From the NCBI GenBank assembly GCA_937975765.1, contig CALJUR010000008.1:62001-126000 (forward strand): DNA of 64,000 nucleotides. The letters are read 5' to 3'. How positions within the stretch are numbered: position 1 is the stretch's first letter; every line of letters begins with the position of its first letter. A program made the position numbers and the translations under genes. The notes under the pieces were generated by a model. The model searched no databases and was not told where the DNA came from. It was given only the letters and a program-made list of their open reading frames with translations. Positions 16,585 through 24,262 of this stretch are shown here, piece by piece. The stretch comes from an uncultured Myxococcales bacterium (GTDB taxonomy: Bacteria > Myxococcota_A > UBA9042 > DTJE01).

Positions 16585-17651
16585 CCGAGTACGCGCGACA
16601 TGCATCGCCCGGCTTCAACCTGCGAATGGACCAGGATCTCGCCCTCCTCGCCCGGGACGTCCGCGCCCTGCTGGGCGATGCGATGGAGGCGCTGGTGCTG
16701 GGCGGGGGCTACGGTCGCGGCGAGGGCGGCGTGATCGTGCGGGATGGCATCGAGCGCCCATACAACGACCTGGACCTGTTCCTGTTCGTGCGGCCCGGGA
16801 CCCGGGTCCCGGCCGGGCGCCTGCAGGCCATCCTCGAATCCCACGCCCAGCGGCTGGGCCTCCACGTGGACGTCAGCCGGCCGATCCGGCTGGCCGAGGT
16901 GCCGCGCTGGCCCCACGCGCTGATCTGGCAGGACCTGCTGGACGGGCACGCGGTGCTGGCGGGACCGGGGGACGTGCTGGCGTGCCGGGCCCCCGCCTGG
17001 ACGGGTTGCCCGCTCCCGGCCGTCGAGGCGACCCGGCTGCTGCTGAATCGCGGGGCGGGGCTGCTGTGGGCGATGCGGGTGTCCCGCGGGGCCGAGACGG
17101 CGCCCGACCCCGAGTTCGTCCGGCGCAACGCCTACAAGGCCGCGCTGGCGCTGGGCGACGCGCTGCTGATCCTGCACGGGCGGTACGACTCCCGTTGCGA
17201 GGGGCGCGATTCCCGGCTGGCCGTCCTGGCGGAGGAACGCGAGGACGTGCGGGCGCTGGACGTCACCGGCTGGCATGCCGAGGGGCTGCGGTTCAAGTTC
17301 CGTCCCGACCGGTCCCCCCGGCAGGACTGGACGGCCGGCGACCTGGAAGGGGTCTGCAGGGCCTGCGTGCGCGTCTTCCTGGCGGTGGAGGCATCCCGTC
17401 ACGGGCGCCCCTTCCCCGACCCGGCCGCCTATCGGGCCTGGGACGGGGACCGCGAGCCGGCGGACGGCGGCATGGCGCGGCGCATGTCGAACCTTGCACG
17501 CAGCCTGCGACGGGGCGGATGCACGACGCGGTCGCCGCGGGACGCACTGTACCGGGAACTGCCGGGACTGCTGGACCCTGACGCCTTCGGGAACCCCGGA
17601 TGGACGGGGACTTCCGCCGCCTGGCTGGCCCGCTGGAAACGGCTGCCCTGA
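16581..17651 (+). CDS. Nucleotidyltransferase-fold protein
   Basis: A 356-residue protein. Residues about 30-75 have the Pol-beta-type pattern GGGYGRGEGG followed by YNDLDLFLF, the place of the GS-x-DxD metal-binding motif, so a nucleotidyl- or phosphotransferase fold is likely. The rest is helical and unfamiliar. It is translationally coupled (ATGA overlap) to the GT2 gene, which suggests it acts on the same substrate or glycan. Activity, donor and acceptor are unknown. It could instead be a sensor or inactive member of the fold. Confidence 0.75.
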   Translation: MTEYARHASPGFNLRMDQDLALLARDVRALLGDAMEALVLGGGYGRGEGGVIVRDGIERPYNDLDLFLFVRPGTRVPAGRLQAILESHAQRLGLHVDVSRPIRLAEVPRWPHALIWQDLLDGHAVLAGPGDVLACRAPAWTGCPLPAVEATRLLLNRGAGLLWAMRVSRGAETAPDPEFVRRNAYKAALALGDALLILHGRYDSRCEGRDSRLAVLAEEREDVRALDVTGWHAEGLRFKFRPDRSPRQDWTAGDLEGVCRACVRVFLAVEASRHGRPFPDPAAYRAWDGDREPADGGMARRMSNLARSLRRGGCTTRSPRDALYRELPGLLDPDAFGNPGWTGTSAAWLARWKRLP

Positions 17652-17696
17652 CGGCCCCGCGTTTCGGCTAGAATACGCCCCGGAAGGAGGTGCCCC

Positions 17697-18317
17697 ATGC
17701 GCTTCACGATCCCCCTGGTCACGTTCGTGATGGCCGCGCTGCTGGTGCTGCCGGCCGCCGCCCAGCCCCTCGCCCCGGTGGTTGCCGACCTCGAGGATGC
17801 CCTGCGCAGCGTGGACGACGCGATGGCCGTGATCGCGCACTCGAAGCCCTCGCGGGCCCGCGATCGGTCGATCCGCCACCTGGAGAACGCCCGGTTCCGG
17901 CTGGCCCAGGCCCTGGACTCCCTGGGGCACCGCGGTCGTCCGGGGCCGGGTGCCAATCGCGATCGCGACCGGGCCGACCTTCAGCCCGCCGGCCTCCAGC
18001 CGATGGACTCGGTGACGTTTGCGGACCTGCTGAACCAGATGAAGGAACTGAGTTTCGCGAACGACCAGTTGGCATACCTGCGCGACGCCTCCCGGCGAAA
18101 CCGCTTCCTGACCAGCCAGGTGCTGCAGGTCGTGCAACTGTTCGACTTCGACAAGGACCGGGTCGAGGCCGCCGCCATCCTGTACCCCAGGACGCTGGAC
18201 CGCGACAACTTCTACCAGGTCCAGAAGGCGATGGAGTTCGAGCAGGGCCGCGAGGCCTTGCGCAAGCGGATCCGGATCATCGATCGCTCCGAGATCCCGG
18301 TGGAAACCCGGCCGTGA
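17697..18317 (+). CDS. Exported DUF4476-type protein
   Basis: 206 residues: a signal peptide (hydrophobic residues 5-19, cleavage near AAA|QP), a helical middle, and a C-terminal domain (about 110-195) with the DUF4476 pattern FLTSQVLQVVQLFDFDKDRVEAA followed by LYPRTLD..NF. DUF4476 is a helical domain of unknown function found in myxobacterial and Bacteroidetes exported proteins. AAGGAGG precedes the ATG by seven bases, and TAGAAT at 17669-17674 may be a -10 box. The stop TGA overlaps the GTG start of queA. Confidence 0.8.
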   Translation: MRFTIPLVTFVMAALLVLPAAAQPLAPVVADLEDALRSVDDAMAVIAHSKPSRARDRSIRHLENARFRLAQALDSLGHRGRPGPGANRDRDRADLQPAGLQPMDSVTFADLLNQMKELSFANDQLAYLRDASRRNRFLTSQVLQVVQLFDFDKDRVEAAAILYPRTLDRDNFYQVQKAMEFEQGREALRKRIRIIDRSEIPVETRP

Positions 18318-19387
18318 ACCACCCCGAATCCCTGCCTCCCGATGCCCGGCTGGATGCCTGGCGATACGAACTGCCGGCGGACCGGATCGCGCAGGTCCCG
18401 GCCGGGAACCGCGACGGGTCGCGCCTGATGGTGCTGCCCCGCGAGGCGGGGGACCCCGTTCACGGGCGCTTCTCGGACCTGCCGGCCTGGCTGCGCCCCG
18501 GGGACCTGCTGGTGGTCAACGACACCCGCGTGGTGCCCGCCCGCCTGTTCGCGGCGAAGGCCACCGGGGGCCGCGTCGAGTTGCTGGTGCTGGATCAACG
18601 GCAGGACCGGTTCGTCGCGATGTTCGGCACGCACCGCGGGCTGCGGCCGGGGGCCGACCTGGAGGTGCTGGACCTGGACGGCGCCCCCGCGGGTGCGAAG
18701 GTGCGGGTCGAGGGGCTGCGGGACGGCGGGATCGCGGACCTGTCCTGCGAGGGACGCGACATCGACGACCTGCTGGCCCTGCACGGGCGCATGCCGCTGC
18801 CCCCGTACATCCGGCGGGACGGCCGCAGCCACTCGGCGCTGGATCGGGAACGCTACCAGACCGTTTACGCGCGGGAGGACGGCGCGGTGGCGGCCCCCAC
18901 GGCCGGGCTGCACTTCACGCCCGGGATGCTGGACGGCCTGGCCGCGCAGGGGGTGCAGGTCGCGCGCATCACGCTGCACGTCGGCCCGGGCACCTTCAAG
19001 CCGATCACCACCGAGGACGTCCGGCAGCACGACGTCGGCGAGGAGCGCTACCGCGTCGATGCCGGGACCTCGGAGGTCGTGAACCGCGCCCTGGACGAGG
19101 GGCGCCGGGTCATCGCGGTCGGCACCACGTCGGTCCGCACGCTGGAGTCCGCCGGCGCGTCGGGGCGCGTGGTCGCAGGCGCCGGCGCCACCCGGCTGCT
19201 GATCACGCCCGGGTACCGGTTCCGGGTGATCTCCGGGATGGTCACGAACTTCCACCTGCCGGGGTCGTCGCTGATCCTGCTGGTCGGCGCGCTGGTGGGC
19301 CGGGAACGGATCCTTCACGCCTACCGGGAGGCGGTCGAGTCCGGCTACCGGTTCTACTCGTACGGCGACGCGATGCTGATCGTGTAG
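18314..19387 (+). CDS. queA: S-adenosylmethionine:tRNA ribosyltransferase-isomerase
   Basis: A 357-residue enzyme that moves the ribosyl group of S-adenosylmethionine onto preQ1 in tRNA to form epoxyqueuosine. Family signatures: YELPADRIAQ, LLVVNDTRVVPARL, MPLPPYIRR, AAPTAGLHFTP, ITLHVGPGTFKP, AVGTTSVRTLES and TNFHLPGSSLILLV. The start is a GTG overlapping the DUF4476 stop. tgt follows nine bases later, so the two queuosine genes form a coupled pair. Confidence 0.97.
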   Translation: MNHPESLPPDARLDAWRYELPADRIAQVPAGNRDGSRLMVLPREAGDPVHGRFSDLPAWLRPGDLLVVNDTRVVPARLFAAKATGGRVELLVLDQRQDRFVAMFGTHRGLRPGADLEVLDLDGAPAGAKVRVEGLRDGGIADLSCEGRDIDDLLALHGRMPLPPYIRRDGRSHSALDRERYQTVYAREDGAVAAPTAGLHFTPGMLDGLAAQGVQVARITLHVGPGTFKPITTEDVRQHDVGEERYRVDAGTSEVVNRALDEGRRVIAVGTTSVRTLESAGASGRVVAGAGATRLLITPGYRFRVISGMVTNFHLPGSSLILLVGALVGRERILHAYREAVESGYRFYSYGDAMLIV

Positions 19388-19396
19388 GGAGGGACG

Positions 19397-20545
19397 ATGT
19401 CCGACGGGTTCCGATTCGACGTCCGGTACCGCGACACCCGCACCGCGGCCCGGCTGGGCACGCTGGCCACCCCGCACGGCGCGATCGAGACGCCGGCCTT
19501 CATGCCCGTCGGCACGCAGGGCACCGTGAAGGGGCTGCTGCCCGCCCAGGTGCGCGAGGCCGGTTTCGGCCTGATCCTGGGCAACACGTACCACCTGGCG
19601 CTGCGGCCCGGGCCGGACATCGTGAAACTGCACGGCGGGCTGCACCGGTTCATGGACTGGGACGGCGCGATCCTGACGGATTCCGGAGGGTTCCAGGTCT
19701 ACAGCCTGGCGGCCCTGCGAAAGGTGGGGGAGGGCGGGGCGACGTTCCGGTCCCACCTGGACGGCAGCCTGCACGAGTTCACGCCGGAGAGCGTGATCGC
19801 GATCGAGGAGGCGCTGGGGTCGGACATCGCGATGGTGCTGGACGTGTGTCCGCCGTCCACGTCGGACCGCGACGATCTGGAACGCGCCCTGGACCTGACG
19901 ACCCGGTGGGCGGAACGGGCCGTTGCGGCGCGGCGGCGGGGCGACCAGGCGGTCTTCGGGATCGTGCAGGGCGGGCTGGACCTGGAACTGCGGCGGCAGC
20001 ACGCGGCGGCGATCTCGGCGATGCCGTTCGAGGGGGTCGCGATCGGCGGGCTGTCGGTCGGCGAGCCCCCGGAGAAGATGTACCCGGTGGCGGCGGCGAC
20101 GGCGGCGGTGCTGCCGGCGGACCGGCCACGGTACCTGATGGGCGTCGGGATGCCGCCGGACTTGCCCCGCTGCGTGATGGGCGGCATCGACCTGTTCGAC
20201 TGCGTGTTCCCGACGCGGGCGGGACGCAACGGCCTGCTGCTGACGCGGCAGGGACGGGTGGTGATCAAGAACGCGCAGTACCGGGACGACCTGAACCCGC
20301 CCGACACGGAGTGCGACTGCCCGGTGTGCCGGCGGTACACGAAGGCGTACCTGAGACACCTGTTCATCGCCAAGGAGATCCTGGCGTCGGTGCTGAACAC
20401 GATGCACAACCTGCACTTCTACGCGGGGCTGATGCGGCGCGTCCGGGCGGCGGTGGCCGACGGGACGCTGCCGGAACTGGCCTGCGAACTGGAGGCGGCC
20501 TACCCGCACGAAGGGGCGGAAGGGACGCCGGATGGGCGGGACTAG
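19397..20545 (+). CDS. tgt: tRNA-guanine transglycosylase
   Basis: A 382-residue bacterial TGT that exchanges guanine-34 for preQ1 in GUN-anticodon tRNAs. Visible: TPAFMPVGTQGTVKGL, GNTYHL, the catalytic/binding Asp in DSGGFQVYSL, GLSVGEP, the nucleophile region GGIDLFDCVFPTRAGRNG, and the zinc site Cys-X-Cys-X2-Cys (ECDCPVC) completed by His about 25 residues later. GGGAGGGACG precedes the ATG. It is coupled with queA, and its last 14 bases overlap the apbE start if that begins at 20532. Confidence 0.97.
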   Translation: MSDGFRFDVRYRDTRTAARLGTLATPHGAIETPAFMPVGTQGTVKGLLPAQVREAGFGLILGNTYHLALRPGPDIVKLHGGLHRFMDWDGAILTDSGGFQVYSLAALRKVGEGGATFRSHLDGSLHEFTPESVIAIEEALGSDIAMVLDVCPPSTSDRDDLERALDLTTRWAERAVAARRRGDQAVFGIVQGGLDLELRRQHAAAISAMPFEGVAIGGLSVGEPPEKMYPVAAATAAVLPADRPRYLMGVGMPPDLPRCVMGGIDLFDCVFPTRAGRNGLLLTRQGRVVIKNAQYRDDLNPPDTECDCPVCRRYTKAYLRHLFIAKEILASVLNTMHNLHFYAGLMRRVRAAVADGTLPELACELEAAYPHEGAEGTPDGRD

Positions 20546-21632
20546 GGGACGCAACGCGGGGCGAACGATGCACGGCGCGACCATGGGGATCCTCGGGCTG
20601 CTGGTCGCGGTGGCGGCGGTCGTGCCGGGATGCGGTCGCCAGGCGAAGGACGCCGGCGCCGCGTGGTCCGATCGGTCGTACGTGCTGTGGGTCGGCATCC
20701 CCGTGCGGGTCCGGTTCTCGCTGCCGGCCGCGCGCGCGCAAGACCTCCCGGCCCTGGAGGCGGCGGTCCTGGACGAGATCCGGCGCACCGGCGACGCCTT
20801 CAACGCGTTCGACGCCGGCTCCGAGGTCGGGCGGTTCAACCGCGACGCGGGCCGGAACCCCTTCCGGCCGTCGGAGGAACTGTCGACCCTGCTGCGCGTC
20901 GCCGGGGCCGTCACGAAGGCCACCGACGGGGCGTTCGACGTCACGGTCTGGCCCCTGAAGATGCTGTGGAAGCGCGCCGTGAAGGAAGGCGTCCCGCCGG
21001 CGCCGGACGACCTGAAGGCGGCGATGACCCGCGTCGGCATGCAGCGGCTGGCCTTCGCGCCCGACGGGGCCCTGCTGCCGCTGGAACCGCCGGCGACGCT
21101 GGATTTCGGGGGCATCGTGAAGGGGTACGCCGTGGACCGCGCGGCCGCGCTGCTGAAGGACCGCGGGGCCACGGCGGGGATGGTGCAGGTCGGCGGGGAG
21201 ATCCGCGCGTTCGGCGCCGCGCCGGACGGGCATCCCTGGCGCGTCGGGGTGCGCGATCCGCTGGACGCGAACGGCCTGCAGGGCGTGGTGGAGGCGTCCG
21301 GCGACCTGGCGATCTCCACCTCGGGCAACTACGAGCAGCCGGTGCGCATCGCGGGACGGGAGTACTACCACATCCTCGACCCGCGGACCGGCGAGCCGGT
21401 GGACACGAAGGTCCTGGGCGTGACGGTGGTGCAGGAGGGAGGCGACTTCCCGAACGCCACCGCCGACGCGCTGGCGACCGCCTTCGCCGTGCTGGGGCCC
21501 GACCGGGGACTGGAACTGGCCGCGACGATGCCGGGTGCGGGCGTCCTGTTCCTGGCGAGGGACGACGACGGGACGGTGCGCCGGCAGGCCTCGGCGGGAA
21601 TGGCCTGCCGCTACCGTCCTGCGGCCCGGTGA
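20532..21632 (+). CDS. apbE: FAD:protein FMN transferase, predicted lipoprotein
   Basis: 366 residues from ATG 20532 (GGAAGGGA upstream); starts at 20568 or 20583 would give a more compact signal peptide. A lipobox VPGC puts the lipidated Cys at residue 34, so it is anchored to a membrane on the periplasmic side. ApbE signatures: FNAFDAGSEVGRFNRD, DFGGIVKGYAVDRAA, QVGGEIRAFG, STSGNYEQ and YYHILDPRTGEP. It attaches FMN to a Thr of target flavoproteins such as NqrB/C or RnfD/G. No such target is in the window; the neighbour downstream is a MopE-like lipoprotein. Confidence 0.93.
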   Translation: MGGTRGRNAGRTMHGATMGILGLLVAVAAVVPGCGRQAKDAGAAWSDRSYVLWVGIPVRVRFSLPAARAQDLPALEAAVLDEIRRTGDAFNAFDAGSEVGRFNRDAGRNPFRPSEELSTLLRVAGAVTKATDGAFDVTVWPLKMLWKRAVKEGVPPAPDDLKAAMTRVGMQRLAFAPDGALLPLEPPATLDFGGIVKGYAVDRAAALLKDRGATAGMVQVGGEIRAFGAAPDGHPWRVGVRDPLDANGLQGVVEASGDLAISTSGNYEQPVRIAGREYYHILDPRTGEPVDTKVLGVTVVQEGGDFPNATADALATAFAVLGPDRGLELAATMPGAGVLFLARDDDGTVRRQASAGMACRYRPAAR

Positions 21633-21744
21633 CGCGCTTTCGGGTTGACGGAAACCTCCGGAAAACGGCACACTTCCCCGGCGTGCAGATGCGTTGTCCG
21701 GGCGGATCCCGAATCCCGGGCACCTCGGCTCCTCGGAGGACGGC

Positions 21745-24198
21745 ATGACGATGTTTCGCGGATCCTGTTGGGCGTCGGTCGCGGCTGCTTTCCTGCTGGC
21801 GTGCGGCAGCGGCGGCAGCGATCCGGTGGACCACGCTCCGGAGACCTCCGGGGGGGACGTGGTGGTGAACCCGGACAAGGGCCAGGCCGACGAGGGCGTG
21901 TCCGTCGAGGACGTCCGGCCCGAAGAGAAGTGGGAGGAACCCGACACCCCCGACACCGAGACCTTCGTCGACCCGTGCCCGGAAGGGGCGGCCGGCATGG
22001 GCTGCCCGTGCACGTCTCCCGGCGACTGCCTGTCGGGCCTGTGCATCGACACGATGCAGGGCCAGCAGTGCACCATCGGCTGCATGTCGGACGACCCGTG
22101 TCCCTCCGCGTGGTACTGCGGCGTCGTGGCCGGCTCGGGGACGGATGTCATGTACGGCTGCATCGACCCCGCGGCGCGGCTGTGCCAGCCCTGCATGAAG
22201 GACCAGGAGTGCGTGCCCGCGCTGGCTTCGACCGGCTTCCGGTACCTGTGCATCGAGTACGGCCTGGAAGGGTCGTTCTGCGGCGTGTCGTGCGACAAGG
22301 ACGCGGACTGCCCGGACGGGTTCGTGTGCCGGGACTCCGCCACGTCCGCCGGCACGCTGAGGCAGTGCCGGCCCGCGGAAGACGCTGCCTGCCCCTGCAC
22401 GATGAAGTACCAGCAGCAGGGGAACCTGACCGAGTGCCGGATCGAGAACGAGTTCGGCACCTGCAAGGCCGAGCGCACCTGCGACATCGAGTGCCCGGCG
22501 AGGGTGCCCGCGGCCGAGACCTGCAACGCCCAGGACGACGACTGCAACGGGCTGACCGACGACGACCTGATCGAGGAACCGTGCACGCTGACGAACGAGT
22601 GGGGCACGTGCCCGGCGAAGGTCGTCTGCAAGGACGGAGATGCAGGCTGCACCGGGACGGCCCCGGCCCAGGAGGCGTGCAACGGGACCGACGACAACTG
22701 CGACGGCACGACCGACGAGGTGGGCGCGCTGAACTGCATCGACTACTACCGGGACGAGGACAAGGACGGCCACGGCGTCGAGGGCGAGACGAAGTGCCAG
22801 TGCGGCCCCATCCCGCCGTTCTCGGCGACCGCGGTCGGCGACTGCCAGGACGGGGATCCGCAGGTGTTCGTCGGCGCGACCGAGGTCTGCAACGACAAGG
22901 ACGACAACTGCAACAGCCAGACGGACGAGGACGGCGCCCAGGGCTGCATCCCGTACTACTCGGACCAGGACGGCGACCAGTACGGCGTGACGGCGGACAT
23001 GAAGTGCCTGTGCAAGCCGTCGGGCCTGTACACGGCGCGCCTGCCCGGCGACTGCAGCGACCTGAACCCGGCCATCAACCCCGCGGCGGTCGAGACCTGC
23101 GACACCAAGGACAACGACTGCGACGGGACGGCGGACAACGAGAACGCGCAGGGCTGCAGCGTCTACTTCATGGACGCGGACGGCGACAAGTTCGGGCGCA
23201 CCGACACCTACAAGTGCCTGTGCACGCCGCAGCCGCCCTACACCGCCACGCAGGGCCAGGATTGCGACGACGAGGACAAGATGGTCCGGCCGACCGGCGT
23301 GGAGATCTGCAACGGCAAGGACGACAACTGCGACGGCGTGACGGACCCGCCGAACACGATGGGCGGCACCCCGTACTACAAGGACCAGGACGCCGACGGG
23401 TACGGCAGCGGCACCGAGTACCAGGTCCGATGCGCGCCCGGCGATATGTACACCTCCCCGCGCAACGACGACTGCAACGACAACGACCCGCTGCGGTACC
23501 CGACCGCCACCGAGTACTGCAACGCCAAGGACGACGACTGCGACGGGACGATCGACGAGCAGGGCGCGGTCGGGTGCAACCGGTTCTACTGGGACGAGGA
23601 CGGCGACACGTACGGCCTGACGCTGAAGTACGAGTGCGCCTGCGGCGGCGTCGCGAACGGGTACTACCGGGCGACCACGGACGGCGACTGCAACGACAAG
23701 AACGTGATGATCCGGCCCGGGGCGCCCGAGGTCTGCTTCAACTTCATCGACGACAACTGCAACGGCCAGACGGACGAGGAAGGCGGCTACGGCTGCACGC
23801 AGTACTACGTGGACCTGGACGGCGACGGGGCCTCGTCGGACGCGAACAACTGGAAGTGCCTGTGCACGGCCGAGTGGCCCTACACGACGACGGACGGCGC
23901 CGGCGACGACTGCTGCGACCAGGACGGAAACGTGGCGCCCAGCCAGACGGGGTGGTTCACGTCGAAGAACAAGTGCGGCAACTGGGACTACAACTGCAGC
24001 GGCGAGCCGGAGAAGCAGTACCGGGACCTCGCGCTGTGCCAGAACAGCTTCCCGGACTGCAAGATCAACCGTCAGGGCTGGACCGACTCGGTCCCGGACT
24101 GCGGGGGATCCGGTTCGTGGTCGACGTCGTGCTCGGGCTTCCTGGGCGGCTGGTGTGCCGGCGATGGGGACGGCAGCAAGACCCAGGGCTGCCACTAG
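21745..24198 (+). CDS. MopE-like Cys-rich lipoprotein with seven metal-binding repeats
   Basis: 817 residues from ATG 21745 (GGAGGA five bases upstream; ATG 21751 also possible). A short signal ends in a lipobox LLAC. Residues about 75-230 are Cys-rich Dickkopf-like repeats (CxxDxDCPDGxxC). From about 257 a module repeats roughly every 53-72 residues: E-x-C-N-x-K-D-D-N-C-D-G-x-x-D-E, seven copies near residues 257, 310, 381, 450, 520, 590 and 662, each followed by a YYxDxDGDxYG Ca-binding-like loop. The repeat is the 'putative metal-binding motif' of Methylococcus MopE, where related sequence binds copper. It is likely a cell-surface metal-binding protein. Confidence 0.88.
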   Translation: MTMFRGSCWASVAAAFLLACGSGGSDPVDHAPETSGGDVVVNPDKGQADEGVSVEDVRPEEKWEEPDTPDTETFVDPCPEGAAGMGCPCTSPGDCLSGLCIDTMQGQQCTIGCMSDDPCPSAWYCGVVAGSGTDVMYGCIDPAARLCQPCMKDQECVPALASTGFRYLCIEYGLEGSFCGVSCDKDADCPDGFVCRDSATSAGTLRQCRPAEDAACPCTMKYQQQGNLTECRIENEFGTCKAERTCDIECPARVPAAETCNAQDDDCNGLTDDDLIEEPCTLTNEWGTCPAKVVCKDGDAGCTGTAPAQEACNGTDDNCDGTTDEVGALNCIDYYRDEDKDGHGVEGETKCQCGPIPPFSATAVGDCQDGDPQVFVGATEVCNDKDDNCNSQTDEDGAQGCIPYYSDQDGDQYGVTADMKCLCKPSGLYTARLPGDCSDLNPAINPAAVETCDTKDNDCDGTADNENAQGCSVYFMDADGDKFGRTDTYKCLCTPQPPYTATQGQDCDDEDKMVRPTGVEICNGKDDNCDGVTDPPNTMGGTPYYKDQDADGYGSGTEYQVRCAPGDMYTSPRNDDCNDNDPLRYPTATEYCNAKDDDCDGTIDEQGAVGCNRFYWDEDGDTYGLTLKYECACGGVANGYYRATTDGDCNDKNVMIRPGAPEVCFNFIDDNCNGQTDEEGGYGCTQYYVDLDGDGASSDANNWKCLCTAEWPYTTTDGAGDDCCDQDGNVAPSQTGWFTSKNKCGNWDYNCSGEPEKQYRDLALCQNSFPDCKINRQGWTDSVPDCGGSGSWSTSCSGFLGGWCAGDGDGSKTQGCH

Positions 24199-24233
24199 GA
24201 TTGAAGACTCGGTGCCCGGCCGTTCCCCGTAGG

Positions 24234-24253
24234 GCGGGGGCCCTGCCCCCCGC
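24234..24253. terminator. Possible bidirectional hairpin terminator
   Basis: GCGGGGG (24234-24240), six-base loop, CCCCCGC (24247-24253), in the 64 bases between the convergent MopE-like and Top3-RecQ genes. The 7-bp GC stem is strong but has no T-run on either side, so it is a candidate only. Confidence 0.35.
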
Positions 24254-24262
24254 GATCGTGCC

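Noticed and set aside
18212..21328. A 1038-residue minus-strand open frame across queA-tgt-apbE
   Set aside because: Antisense to three clearly identified genes; composition is that of a shadow frame.
22510..23790. Periodic Cys/Asp repeat DNA in the MopE-like gene as a possible tandem array or CRISPR
   Set aside because: The repetition is at the protein level with diverged codons and 53-72 residue spacing, as in MopE-type proteins.
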